From contig ML986842.1 of assembly GCA_010094045.1 (NCBI GenBank), positions 1 to 48,981 on the forward strand: a stretch of 48,981 nucleotides of DNA, read 5' to 3'. Below are positions 1-10,754 of the stretch, piece after piece. Position numbers and translations under genes: made by a program. The first letter of the stretch is position 1. Each line of letters starts with the position of its first letter. This stretch comes from Lojkania enalia (Eukaryota; Ascomycota; Dothideomycetes; Pleosporales). A model generated the notes under the pieces. The model was not told where the DNA came from. It saw only the letters and a list, made by a program, of their open reading frames with translations, and did not search any database.

Positions 1-1030
1 AAGGGGAATAGCTGAATTATTTATTTAATAGGTATACCGCTTTAGCTATACGCCCGAAACTATTATTTTAGATTAAGGACCTTAGTTTATATCTAGTTTC
101 TAGTCCGAATTCTACCGTATTTTAGGTGTAAAGATTAAACTATCTACTACTTATTATAAAGAGACTAATGGATAGATAGAGATTATAAACAAGTATATTA
201 ATTAGAGACTACGCTCTTTCGTATCCTTCTACTAGAATAACTAGAGTTCTCTATTACCTATAATCGACTGAGTATAAACAACTCTACCCTATATAACTAT
301 CAGAATATCCCTATATTAGATCCTATATAGATCTAAGCCCTATTAGAGTTAGGATTAGAAATATTCTATTAATCCTATTACTATAATAGATAAATTAAAT
401 TGTAAGGATATCTTAGCTCTAGTAACTTATATATATACAGCCTAGGAAACTGTAAAGGCTAATATTAAGAAGGTTTAGGATCGTATATAATCCGTTATTA
501 ACTATTACTAGTAACTAATTAATTAGTAGATTAGTAATATAGTCTACCTAAATACTAAGAATCTTACGGTTTAAAGACTAAGCCGAAAGCTATCTAATTA
601 ATAGAAGGGCCTTTTTAAAGTACTAGAATAGATTAAAAACTTATACTATTTATAGCTACCCCTAGAGTTAAGAATATATAATATCTTCGTACTAAACCTA
701 CTATATAAGAACCCCTAGGACCCTCTACTAGAATAAGAAGTTCCGAAACCACCCGCTATCGCTATTAAGGGGGTAGAAGAGTAGGAGGTTAAGGAAATAC
801 TAGCTAGTAAGCTGTATCGTAAGACCCTTAAATACCGTATAAAATAGGTAAAATATAATCCTAACCTAGTCTAGTATAAAGTTTTAAATTTTATAGGTTC
901 GCCTTATAAGCTAAAAGCTTTTTATAATAAGTATCCGAATTAGTTAGGACCCTTAAAGGCCCTAACTAAATAGATTAAAGTATATAAGGATAGTATAGAG
1001 AATATAGATTATCTAGTAGATAATAATATA
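1..1030 (+). pseudogene. Family A pol 3' end: integrase core and chromodomain, RIP-inactivated
   Basis: Conceptual plus-strand translation shows an integrase tail with ETNG near 150-180, a segment resembling the 'GPFKVLE..YxLxLP' module near 600-680, the 'RIYNIFVLNLL' module near 670-710, and a chromodomain near 780-970. In the chromodomain an E-stop-EVKEIL segment stands where chromodomains carry E-W-EVEEIL. Several in-frame stops (TAG) fall at Trp positions, as expected for G-to-A RIP of TGG. In the family, integrase inserts the cDNA and the chromodomain targets histone H3K9-methylated chromatin. No product is possible from this copy. Confidence 0.8.
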
Positions 1031-1113
1031 TAAGAGTTAAGTAGTAGATTTAAAAACTAAAGTATAAGCCTAAAATTACTCCTCTATAAAATCTAGAGGG
1101 TCTAATAGTAGGC

Positions 1114-2414
1114 TGTTAGATACCTCCCTAGTCTTCTTCTCCTCTACCTTCCTTCCTCTTCTTTCCCTCCGGACTTCTCTTAAACCTCTCCTACCTTATC
1201 TTTAGCTACCTAAGAGCGCCGCGATATTAGCTTAAAGGCTAGATACTAGAGCCTTTAGAGCTGAAACTCGACGGAGCAACTTAGTACCTTAGTAGAATAA
1301 AGCTACCTAGATACTAGCCGTAGGAAGACTATCTTCTTAACTCTTTACAATCTGGGCTATAAGTACTAGACTGTAAGTAGACTCTGAAATAGCCTTAAAG
1401 GCTACCTTTTTATTCTTTTTATCCCCTATATATCGGGCTACTACTTATAGTTTAAGATAGCCCTGGAGGACTAGAAACTCCTCCTTATAGTAGAAGAGGA
1501 TCTATAAGTACGTTAGTAGTAAGTACCCTACTAGTATTAGATACGATTTATACGGGGTTGTATTTTTTATTTTATAAGGTATAATACTCGCATTTTTTTA
1601 ATCTTAGAGACTAAAAGGAAAATATTATATACTACCCGCGGGCGAGCGCGCGTATAGCCTAAAGGTAGATAATCTAGAAGACTTCTAAAAAGGCTTTAGA
1701 AGGCGGGCGGAATAGTATATTAATTAATTTTTCTATAAAGTGTTAGTAATACTTTAATAATTAACGGTTCTAGAGACGCGTAATAATACGTATAGAGTAG
1801 AAGTTATTATTTAGTTAAGAAAGCTTAGTTGATAGCGATCTAGTAATATATTAAGGCTAGTAAACGCTTGTTACTATACGCGACGAAATTGCAATATTAA
1901 TAAACTATTATAATAGTAGTTACTAGCTAATATATAGGTTAATTATACTTACCGCGAAAACCTTACTTAATATTATATTAATAAACGCATCTCTATAAGT
2001 AACTACACATATTAGCTTTTACCAGTAAATACCTCCTTAAAGAAATTTCTTTATACTAGAACCCATCTATAATAGCCCCGATTCCCTCCCGAACCAGTGT
2101 AGATAGGGACTATCAGCCTATAAGGAGGGGGGTAGTATAATAATATAAAGAAATCGTTCTACGAAAAGCTTTATATATAACCTTATCCTAAAGCTTTTCG
2201 CTTATTTTATTCTACCCCTAGTTCTACCCCTTTTCCCTTCTATATATAGTTGTATACTCTCTTATAAGTAGCTTAGTAGTTCTTTTATATCCTTTCGTAC
2301 AAGGCCTATAGGTGTTAATAGAATTTCTAGGTCCCTGAACCCCTATATACTCCTATATACCTCTAAGTAGATTCGTACTATATTCGGATCTATTATCTTA
2401 CCTGTACTGTTACA
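1114..2414 (+). repeat. Long terminal repeat of family A (about 1.30 kb, plus orientation)
   Basis: The repeat starts TGTTAGATACC and ends CTGTTACA. The same sequence occurs reversed at 39708-40995 and 37847-39150. All three copies lose similarity to each other immediately after the TTACA-type end, so that boundary rests on three independent junctions. The TG boundary is inferred from the TG...CA rule and from its position just after the chromodomain tail. It is long for a fungal Ty3/gypsy LTR. Differences between copies are mostly C/T and G/A. Confidence 0.7.
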
Positions 2415-2640
2415 AAAAATTCTAAATTAGATAAAAGTATATTATATATAGAATCTTTTATTAATATTAAGTAAATTAACTTTTTATATATAGTATTTAT
2501 TATACTAAGAAAAAGTAGCTACTTTAATAGTTTAGCCGCTTCGATAGTAGAATATATTAATATAATTTAAATAGTTCTAAAATTATATATATATAGAGTT
2601 ATAAAACTATAAATATTTTATTAACTCTATTATATAATTA
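2415..2640. other. AT-rich RIP-degraded sequence, nothing recognised
   Basis: About 225 bp of almost pure A/T between the family A LTR end and the family D LTR fragment. No reading frame or repeat unit was recognised. It is probably the old sequence into which the element inserted. Confidence 0.5.
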
Positions 2641-3010
2641 AGAGAAATAGAATAACTTTTAAACTAAAAGTTTAGAGAGGAAGAATAGTATTATAAATAT
2701 TTTTATACTAAAACTTTATATAAATAAGTAAGTAGAATTAATTATATAAATAATTTAGTAGTTTAATTAAAACTAAACTATTAAGTCTATTTAATTTTTA
2801 AATAATAATTAAGTAGAAGAAAATAGAGAGAAACTAAATTATATTTAATAATTTTATAACTCTAACCTTTATAACTCTTTATAGTTAATTTAAATATCTT
2901 TTATATACTCTACTTATATACTTCTATTATAAACTTATAAGAATAATCCCCTTATAATATATAATTACTCTTAGTTATTACCCTATCCTATAACTAGTAA
3001 ATTAGAGGCT
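2640..3010 (-). repeat. Degraded family D LTR fragment
   Basis: Positions about 2760-3000 match, in reverse orientation, the 371-bp LTR at 41579-41949 and 48086-48456. The match includes the TTATAACTCTTTATAGTTAA block near 2875-2890 and the TAATTACTCTTAGTTATTAC block near 2960-2985. The copy is more AT-rich than the other two and its left limit is uncertain. It sits directly against the Pogo transposase fragment on its right, so it may be a solo LTR or the end of a lost element. Confidence 0.6.
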
Positions 3011-3492
3011 ATTATATATAGGTAGCCTTTATATATACTATAAGCCTAAACTAGATACTTCTAGTTCTAAAATTCTTATAAAGAGCTTACTATCGATTAT
3101 AAGGTCGATTAAATTATATTATAAGGCTATCCGTTCGCTTAACAAAGTTCCTAGACTACTACTAGCTAACGTGGCCAGCACCGCGCTTAGTAAGCAGCTT
3201 ATTCGCTATATCTTATACAGCACCTAGAGTAGGCGCAAAGCCTCGCGAATCTAGGTCAAGTATATACATAATAATTGCCTCCTCTTCTAGCTTAGTAAGC
3301 TTCTTTTGAGTTGGGCTGGCAATCGCGTCGTGTAGGCTTCCCGGCGCGTCGGCTGCGAAGCGTGCTTTTAGGGACGTTAAACGTCGCTGCAGCGCGGTTG
3401 ACGCTCTAGATCTGATTCTGATCGATAGCTAAGATAGCTAGGAAGATATCTGCTTCGCTGTAAGATAATTGAATAGTAGTTGGTAGAGCCAT
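3010..3492 (-). pseudogene. Pogo/Tc1-superfamily (fungal DDE) transposase, N-terminal fragment
   Basis: An ATG at 3492-3490 (minus) opens a frame with an N-terminal psq-type helix-turn-helix (S-V-N-R-A-A-A-T-F-N-V-P-K-S-T-L), then 'RRDCQPNSKKLTKLEEE', 'ILDLDSRGFAP' and, after about 3170, 'NFVKRTDSL' and 'FNRPY'. That order is characteristic of fungal Pogo/Fot-like transposases: HTH, CENP-B-like domain, then DDE catalytic domain. In-frame stops occur at about residue 29 and again in the 3' half. The DDE domain is absent because the frame runs into the family D LTR fragment at about 3010. Positions 3170-3492 are much richer in GC than the flank, so this relic is less RIP-mutated or younger. Confidence 0.8.
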
Positions 3493-4031
3493 TGTGGTTG
3501 ATAGGTGACGCGTCGTAGAAAGTTTGTGGGGTTCGCAGCTCGCTTATAAACTACGTTATAAAAACTGAACTATTGCCGAGAAACCCTAAGTAATATTCTA
3601 TATAAATCTAGGGTATCCTAGCCTTAAATACCTCCGTAGTAGTAGGGCTAGAGCTGGTAGCGTTTAAAATACGCGTAGAGAACATAGCGGATAAACTAAA
3701 TGTTGGTCGTGAAGGTTTGATCTAGAAATAGAAAACCTTCTTTAGTACCACTAGTCGGATAATGAAGATCCGTATTACTGAGCATAGTATCTAGGTCGAG
3801 AGGTTTTGGTAGGTATCTTCTTCTCCGCGAACCTCTATGTCCTTTAAACTCGGGAACTGAATATTCTGTGTTTTGGGAAGCACTGATCCTCCCTGACCGG
3901 GCTTTCTTGAATTGCAATTAGTTGAACTGGACGCAGGACTGGTAAGCAATGATCTCAATTCGGAGACAATTGATGAAACGAGCAGCTCTCAGTACGCATT
4001 TCTTGTATTCCCGAAGCCGCTCAATCCTCGA
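3493..4031. other. Transition from AT-rich repeats to the gene island
   Basis: Composition changes here from RIP-type to normal. The F-box frame on the minus strand stays mostly open to about 3696, broken by a TAG at 4034-4032 and a TAA near 3920. No independent gene is supported. Confidence 0.4.
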
Positions 4032-4757
4032 CTATTCCAAGACACGCGCTCCAAGATCAACGAGCTCCCCCATCCTCACCCCGTCTATATTTACAGCACC
4101 CTCGCAGAAACAATCATCATAGTCCGGCGCAACCCGGAAATCCAAGACTGAAACATGTGTAACTGGAGGCTGAGTTAGGAGCATGCGTCTCCAACTCGCG
4201 TTCGCATACCGCAGCCTTGCATCAGAGCTGTACGAAGGGCACTTGTCAACGGACGTGAAGTTGAACGAAGCAGCGCGTTTGGGAAAAGAGGTGAGCGTAA
4301 TAAGCTCCTCAAAATGCTTCGGCGACGGCACACGGTCCAGGTAAATGAGCATTCCTCCGAACAGCAGGGGCGCAGTGAAATCGTAGCCGAAGATCTCAAG
4401 GAGAAGCTCATTCGCGTAGGCCAACCTCGGATTCGCAAGCGGGTCGCGGGGAAGCAAGAAGAGTCGTTGCTGGAGCCGTTTTGAGCTGCTTATTGTCAAA
4501 TGCCAGCGAGAGCACACGCGCTGGGAGAGGAGAAGGTCGCGCATAGGCAGGTGGAGGAGAATCAGTTCGAGGAGTTCGTAGATTTCGAGGGCTTCTTGTG
4601 TAGCGGACGACTGTCGGCGTCGGAGCGTCTTTTGGCGCGTCATTGGTCTCAATACGGCTGCTTTTGCAACTGGATGCGCCATTGTGATGCGCAGGACTTG
4701 GGCCGTCTTTGCTGGCATTCTCGGGGCACGAAGATCGTGGGGGTAGGAGTTCAGCAT
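4032..4757 (-). CDS. F-box domain protein (probable SCF substrate adaptor)
   Basis: Single-exon frame of 241 aa from the ATG at 4757 to a TAG at 4034-4032. An N-terminal basic stretch is followed by an F-box near residues 55-100 (ALEIYELLELILLHLPMRDL, then SQRVCSRWH). In the family the F-box binds Skp1 and the rest recruits substrates for Cullin-1 ubiquitination. The middle part carries the 'ASWRRMLLTQPPVT' signature common in Pezizomycotina F-box proteins. The C-terminus may be truncated, because the same frame continues past the stop with protein-like sequence. A frame extended upstream would start with GTG, so I took the first ATG; a downstream ATG about 14 codons later is possible. The neighbouring gene at 5335 is divergent, with about 580 bp between them. 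Confidence 0.75.
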   Translation of the reverse strand: MLNSYPHDLRAPRMPAKTAQVLRITMAHPVAKAAVLRPMTRQKTLRRRQSSATQEALEIYELLELILLHLPMRDLLLSQRVCSRWHLTISSSKRLQQRLFLLPRDPLANPRLAYANELLLEIFGYDFTAPLLFGGMLIYLDRVPSPKHFEELITLTSFPKRAASFNFTSVDKCPSYSSDARLRYANASWRRMLLTQPPVTHVSVLDFRVAPDYDDCFCEGAVNIDGVRMGELVDLGARVLE

Positions 4758-5334
4758 CCATCCTTGCACTAGACCTTCATTTGGACGAGTCTCGGCAGTC
4801 CGAGCTCCAACATCGGGAGCCGCGGACGTCTTAGGCCGCTGATTTGCAGTGGTCCAGGGCTGAGCTTTTTACAACCCGATCATACTTCCTGATTTAGGGG
4901 GGTTTCCGCTCTTCAAACGAGCAGGGCCACTCTTATCTTCAATTTCTAGGCATCGTTTCCGATGGGCTATAGTAATGTCTATGTGAAGGAACGCATGTGC
5001 GATACTACTTGGCGAAGCGGGCAGCCTTGAATACCTAAGGAGCTTGCTATACCACTTTCGACATGGACAAGTACAGATACATGCAGGAATGCCACGGGCA
5101 TTTTGCTCGCGTCTCCAGATTCCCGTCGGCGTCTGCTCAAAATCCCATCCACGGATCACCCAAGATCCCTGTCCGGCCGCTAACCCTGTCTAATGACGCA
5201 ACGCGTACCACACATCGCAGCCGTGTTCCCCACGGTGAGACTTCTCCATCTATCAATATGTAGCCCCACCTGTTAGTCCGTACCTTAATCAAACGTTCAA
5301 ATCTCCCTACTATCTCATCCAATACGACTCAAGC
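4758..5334. other. Divergent intergenic region (F-box / hypothetical gene)
   Basis: About 577 bp of normal composition between two divergently transcribed genes, presumably holding both promoters. Short frames on both strands show no family resemblance. No regulatory element was identified. Confidence 0.4.
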
Positions 5335-6207
5335 ATGGCGCTCCCGCTCGGAATTTTCCTCGGCGGCTCCGTGACGGCCATCCCCGTCGTCACCGGCGTC
5401 GCAGAAGGCGTCTCGCACCAAAAGAAGCAGAACGAAGAAGCTGCAAACCAAACTCGCATGATAAAATTCAACATGCTTATATCCTGCGATTCTGATGATG
5501 AACTAGCAGACGAGGTCGACAACGGCATTCTAGTGCTACGACACGACAAGGTACGCAAGCCCTCTCCTTGCTTCCCTGCCGGACCCCTTACTTACCCATC
5601 GATTTTACGCATGTAGGCATGGATAGTCCCACGTGACAAAACTAATAAGCCCATCCCGCCAGTCCAGAACATCCAGCCGCCGCTCCACGCCTTTGCGGGC
5701 TTCTACATCCAGTATCCAGACGACAACCGCAACCCGCCAGAGCGTGGTCTCGTCTCGACAATCTCCGATGACCCACCCATGCTGAACTGGATATACATCG
5801 ACCGGCGCACCTTTGAAGCTAAATATGGCAACCGCACCGCCTCTATTGAACACATTGTCGGCGAGTGGGACTGGACAGAAGATGAGTCTGGCGTGATTCT
5901 GGATGGCTGGGAAGGATTCGTGGCCGTCGATGAAGGCGATGGTGAGGGCACGGCTTGGGGTGCTGAGGGGTTGAGATGGGCATTGTATTTCGACGCAAAT
6001 GATGACGGCCTAAAGGGGAAGAGGAAGAAAGGCCAGAAGATGTTCGAGGTCGTGCTGGAAAGGAGACTGCAGAGCGAAGAGGAGCAGTTGAAGCAGATGC
6101 AGGAGGCGGAGAAGAAAATGCAGGTCAAGAGTGCGGGTGATTTGAAGACGCAGTTTACGGCACCGGCGGCGGAGAGGAAGAGGAATGTTTGGGGGCGGAA
6201 AGATTGA
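5335..6207 (+). CDS. Conserved fungal hypothetical protein, two exons
   Basis: Exon 1 is 5335-5550 (72 codons) and exon 2 is 5617-6207, with a 66-nt intron (GTACGC...ATGTAG) that joins in phase 0. The product is 268 aa. It starts with a short hydrophobic, glycine-rich segment (MALPLGIFLGGSVTAIPVV) followed by an acidic/Asn-rich stretch. The middle is rich in Trp, Tyr and acidic residues (WIYIDRRTFEAKYGNR, GEWDWTED). The C-terminus is a charged helix rich in Glu, Lys and Gln (about residues 215-265), probably a coiled coil. I do not recognise a named domain. It has the look of a widely conserved Pezizomycotina protein of unknown function. The reading is supported by the frame continuing seamlessly across the intron. 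Confidence 0.75.
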
Positions 6208-7391
6208 GAAAATGAGGGGGTGGGAGTTGCCAGCGCATAGAGGTTAGAAAAGGGGGTTTGGAAACGAATTGAGAATTAAAGATGGCTTTGCATATAATAT
6301 GGTGTTGGGCGTCTAGCCCCAAATAAGTGGAAATTCGGGAGAGGCCAAATACCCTGAACTTATGAAAATTCAAATCTACCTAATAAGTATATTCGGCTTT
6401 TAAACATACCATATATATATTCTTTACATTATATATATACACATTATTTATAGTGTAAAGTTATAGCCTAAAAATTGTTAATAAGCAGTATAGCTTAGAT
6501 GGAACCTAACTATAAGTAATCGTATATACGGGCCCATGTTACCTCCTATAGAATAATAAATTAGAAGAACTTTCGACATATTTAATTCTACTAATTCTCA
6601 TGTATTAGCGGTTTTCTTTGTTAAACATCAGCTTTTAAAGAACTGTGCTCGCTTTCCCTACATATCTATATACAGCGTACCGCCTCTATTACGAACGCTT
6701 ACGTGCGGCTGGTTAAATGTACTTTAGGCAGTTAACTCTATTGCTACGTACTACGTGTGAGTATTAAGACGTTGCGTGAAGAACAGAGATATCTATATTA
6801 CACAGGCTTTTATAGGGGCTAGGTCTGTACTACTGCACGGACTAGCCGGGTCGGCGAAACCTTCTTCTATCATGGTCATGTCGAGTCGATTATACTCTAG
6901 CTAGTAGCTGGTAGCTGTCGCTGGCAGCTGGTTCGGGGCATTATAGTAGGAGCGGTGTAGGTATAGAGGTGTCGCGGTGTTACTGCGACACTTATACGCA
7001 ACGAGATTAGTTAAAATGCTAATAGTAGACCCTTAAGGTATACTCTAGGACCCTAAATATAATCCATTAGGATATAGGAGTTAGTAGAGTATAGGTAATC
7101 CTAGAGAATAGCGCTAGTCTGTAAAATATTAGCCTATTTCTTTTTAGAGTGCGTATAATTTAGAGTATTTCGATAAAGTTAAAAACTACCTGTATTACTT
7201 TCAAAATACCTTTTGTTACTATTAAAAACAGCTATATAAGAGGCTCTAACAATATATGAGAATAATGAGATCACAAACCTGAGAAATCTAGGACTTCTAA
7301 AAGAAGAGCGGCTAGTTAACATATTGTTACGTACCAATCCGGGTATTAACGACTACGTACAAAATCAATTTAGCCATACACTTACAACTCC
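6208..7391. other. Partly RIP-like intergenic stretch with degenerate repeat remnants
   Basis: From about 6380 to 7380 the sequence is TA-rich with low CpA/TpG, like the flanking transposon blocks but milder. A perfect 7-bp inverted repeat (GTGTCGC...GCGACAC) lies at 6969-6991. LTR-like ends (for example TTAACATATTGTTACG near 7317) are visible, but no pair could be matched. No gene is supported. Confidence 0.4.
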
Positions 7392-9847
7392 CTACTCAAG
7401 AAAGCTAGCAGCTTTCTGAATAACCCCTGTCGCGATCCCAACCCATTTGTACGCCGCTTTTCTATCATCCTCATCAATCGCCTCCATGATACCCGGGAAC
7501 GTGGCACCGGCATAACCTGTCCACTTGCCCGGTGCAAAGACAACGTGTTTGAACCAGGGCCTTCCATCAAGGCCAGGGGAGTATAAGAATTGGCGCTCGA
7601 GTAGTTTGTACTTTGTATTGACGCGGCGAATGGCGTAGTACAATTGGACCTTCTCCCACCACTTCCACCACGGGATGTTGTCGTCGAGGAGTTGCTGGTA
7701 GAGATGTGCGGCTAGGGCATCGTGCGACGCGGATACCTTGTGGAAACGAGCGACGGCTTTGTCCAGGGGGTCGAACAGAGATTTCTTTGCTTTGAACTTA
7801 AAACCAGCTTCATCGGCCTTGTCTTTAACAGAATCGACGTACTTTCGTAGACCAATGGCGTAATCCGTGGCGTTAAGCTGGAGAACAGGAGTTTCGACAA
7901 GATTCGCAGCCATGAGGCCCCAGATCTTGGCGATGGTTGCATGGTAGTGGAAACCTGGGTCACCAAATCTTTCCATCCAGTCGAAGGAGTCATAATTAGA
8001 GTGATAATGATAGACAGGAGTCTTCAAGCCGAAGCCAAAGCTCATATCAAGCGAAGGAACACCGGCAAAGTCTTGGAACGCTGTGAAGTCAGAGCCAGAA
8101 CCCATGGTGAAAATATGACCATTCCAGACATCACGGACTGTCTGGCCTGGGAGAGTCTGATTTGGGGATTGAACGAGACCAACGGTGTCAACGAGCACCT
8201 TGTTTAGGAGGGGTGCTGCTGATGCTTTGAAATGAGGGCCATTTGTGCCAACATCGACATTCAAATATGCAATCGTGGCATCTTTCACCCAGGGAATGTA
8301 TTCTTCTACCCATTCAGTTGACCCTAGAAGGCCGTATTCCTCTCCATCCCAGCTTGCAAAGACGATTGTTCTCAGGGGCTTCCAGCCAGCTTCCAATGCT
8401 TTGCCGAAACCTCTGATTACTTCGTTGAAGGCAGCAGAGCCGCTGTTTGGATCTCCAGCTCCACCGGCAATCCAAGCATCACGGTGGTTACCCAGAATAA
8501 CGACTTCGTCAGGTATAGTGCCGTTTACGATACCAATCACATTCCACATGGGCGTTGTGACATACTCTTGCTCATTAACAAGATTCAGGGCGAGATCTTC
8601 AGGAGAAGGGCCAATATTGTATTCCACCCCTTTGTATCCCAATCCTCCCCCTTGCCAGTATTTATTGAACGAGGAAGCCTTTGGGCCGTGGCCATTGAGA
8701 GCCTTGAGTAGTGGAAGAGCGTCTTGGTATGAGATCGGAATCGAGGGAATCGAGGGGATCGCGTGGTCAACTGGTTGACGAGGACAACCGGGTTTCGAGG
8801 GGTAGCCAGGAGTTGTAGGATCTCCAGGCGCAAAGCCTGCACACTGTCAGCATATTTCCATAAAAGCCGTAGCACCGGACACTTACTCAAGAACTGAGTG
8901 CTACCTCGCTGGACGCTACTCGGCTCTCGGGCGGGTCCTACTGGATAGGTGGCGTCCCCGTTGTACTCAGTAACCTCGCCGTCGTCGCCCGGGTCTGTGT
9001 AGATGACAGCGCCTATCATTCCTAGTTCCTGTGCTCTCTTGACCTTGAGCCCGCGGAAGACGCCACCGTACTTGATGAGCGCAACCTTCCCTGACAGACT
9101 GATATTGGCTGCCAGCAGCTCCTCGTAGTCCTTGTATGTCCCGTAGTTGACATAGACGTATTGCGCGGTGACATTTCCCGACGCACTGTAGCCGTGGAAT
9201 GTGGGGATGCGGTCCACGAGACCACTGGTGTGATCCTCGTCCAGCACATCTTCCTCCAGGCTCGCTTCGTATACAATCTTCCACGACGAATCGTAGTTAG
9301 CCGCATCAGGGCCGTCTTCTTTTGATTCTTTGCCTTTTTTAAGAAGCGCCAGTCTATGGCCCTTCGGATAGTTGACATAGATGTCATAATCAATGATCAA
9401 TGAGTTTTCGACGCCAAACTCCTGCCACTTCTTCTTTGTCCAGAGGGCCTGGCTTAGGTTTTTGCCGGCCAAATGAGGTCCTGAAGTGTAGTACTTGCTC
9501 CATTCGCGGGCCTGCTGCGCGTCGGGTGTCGTGAGGAGAAGCTTCTGTAAGTCTACATAGTCCAAACCTGCCGTCTTCGGCCATGAAGGGGGTAGCTTGC
9601 GCGTGCTCCCGGGCAGGTAAGCGGACCAGGCTGCTTCATTGCCGTCATTATCGAGGGGGACAAAATTTAAGATGATGAGCACAGTGATTACGCCGCACAC
9701 AAGAAGGAGGGCGAGAAGGGCGGTGCAGACGCTGCGCAAGGTGTGGTGCGGGTATCGAGGTCGCGCCGGGCGTGTTTGAACTACCGCGAGCAAGGGCGTG
9801 TGTTCATCGGCCATTGTAGGCTTCTCATTGCCGGCAAAGTCAGACAT
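7392..9847 (-). CDS. M28 family metallopeptidase, glutamate carboxypeptidase II / Vps70-Tre2-like
   Basis: Two exons, 9847-8887 and 8836-7392, with a 50-nt intron (GTAAGT...TGTGCAG), giving 801 aa. A cytosolic N-tail of about 37 residues is followed by one membrane anchor (TALLALLLVCGVITVLIIL, about 43-62), so the protein is a type II membrane protein, likely vacuolar/endosomal or secretory. A PA domain follows (about 220-320; GKVALIKYGGVFRGLKVKRA). The M28 zinc-peptidase domain shows all expected ligands: His in NHRDAW (about 438), Asp in GDPNSG, Glu-Glu in WDGEEYGLLG (catalytic base plus ligand, about 487), Asp in LNVDVG (about 512) and His in YHYHSNYDS (about 596). A transferrin-receptor-like helical dimerisation domain closes the protein. 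Length and order match GCPII-type proteins. The intact site suggests an active enzyme, unlike the transferrin receptor. Confidence 0.93.
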
Positions 9848-10754
9848 GCAAAGAAATAATAGATAAGAGAGGTGACTGGGTGTGGTGGAGACGTCGTCGT
9901 TGGGATTTGGGGAGTAGGTACAATGGTTCGCGGGGGAGCTTGACCGCTTTCAAGCGGCCTGTGGCGTCATCCCGGGCTCCTCCAGCTATATTTGCATTTC
10001 TGCCATCTAATCTTATCACTTGGCGATATATCCACCCATCATCTTACTCATTAGACCCATCTACTATTCTATCAAGAGCGACTCCAATACCGGTATGTTT
10101 TGCCATCGTTGTGTTAAGAATAAACAGTTCCATTTTCGTATCCTTACTTATTCCTCACCCTTGTCTTTCAGCCATCAGCCCCCCCTTCCCACAAATGAAA
10201 GCCTGGGACGGTCCAGCACTACCATTAAACATGCCCTTTCCACTGGGACTGAGCGCTTAAACGAGTCTCGAGCATAGCTAGCATAGCTTCTCTGACGGAT
10301 TTTAATGGCACATACCCAGCAAGATCCAGTTGATTTCTACCGCTTCCAGCGCCCGACGGGCTGTGTCTCAGGGTTGCATATCCCACTCTCTGCGTCTCAA
10401 TGCTTGCGTCTCAATGCTTGCGGCACAGCAGGACCAACCAGCAACCTAAGCGCCTCCACCACAACTCAACTATCTATCGCATCTACTTGAAACGGAGATA
10501 ATGTAGGCTCTAATCTCTCTAACCACGTGCATACTGCTATTGCCAGGTTTGGCCTCAAAAAGTGTAGCTACGCCGCATCAGCCTCGGGGACCACGTACAC
10601 TAGAGCCTCGTCTATGGTAGTGCTCCAGGATTATACGAGCGGGATACTCCAGGCAATGCTCGAGGCGCCAATATGTAGCCTGTCCCAGTCCCGCCGCAGC
10701 CACAGGGACGCACAGTGGTGTGGTTCGCATAGACAAAGATAGAGGCCTCCCTAA
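9848..10754. other. Divergent intergenic region (M28 peptidase / RING gene)
   Basis: About 900 bp of normal composition between divergent genes. Short open frames here show no domain or codon support. No tRNA or structured RNA was recognised. Confidence 0.4.

Larger units (their letters stand above)
1..2414 (+). mobile_element. 3' end of a RIP-degraded chromodomain Ty3/gypsy retrotransposon (family A), plus orientation
   Basis: AT-rich block with very few CpA/TpG dinucleotides and TAG/TAA codons where Trp or Gln is expected, which is the RIP signature. Reading the plus strand gives the second half of an integrase core (a degraded STxYxxETxG-type motif near position 150), then an integrase C-terminal region and a chromodomain (about 570-970), then a long terminal repeat. 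The same order occurs on the minus strand at 48981-48457 plus 41578-39708, and part of it at 39707-37847. The gag, protease, RT and RNase H parts lie outside the window to the left. No intact protein remains. Confidence 0.85.
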
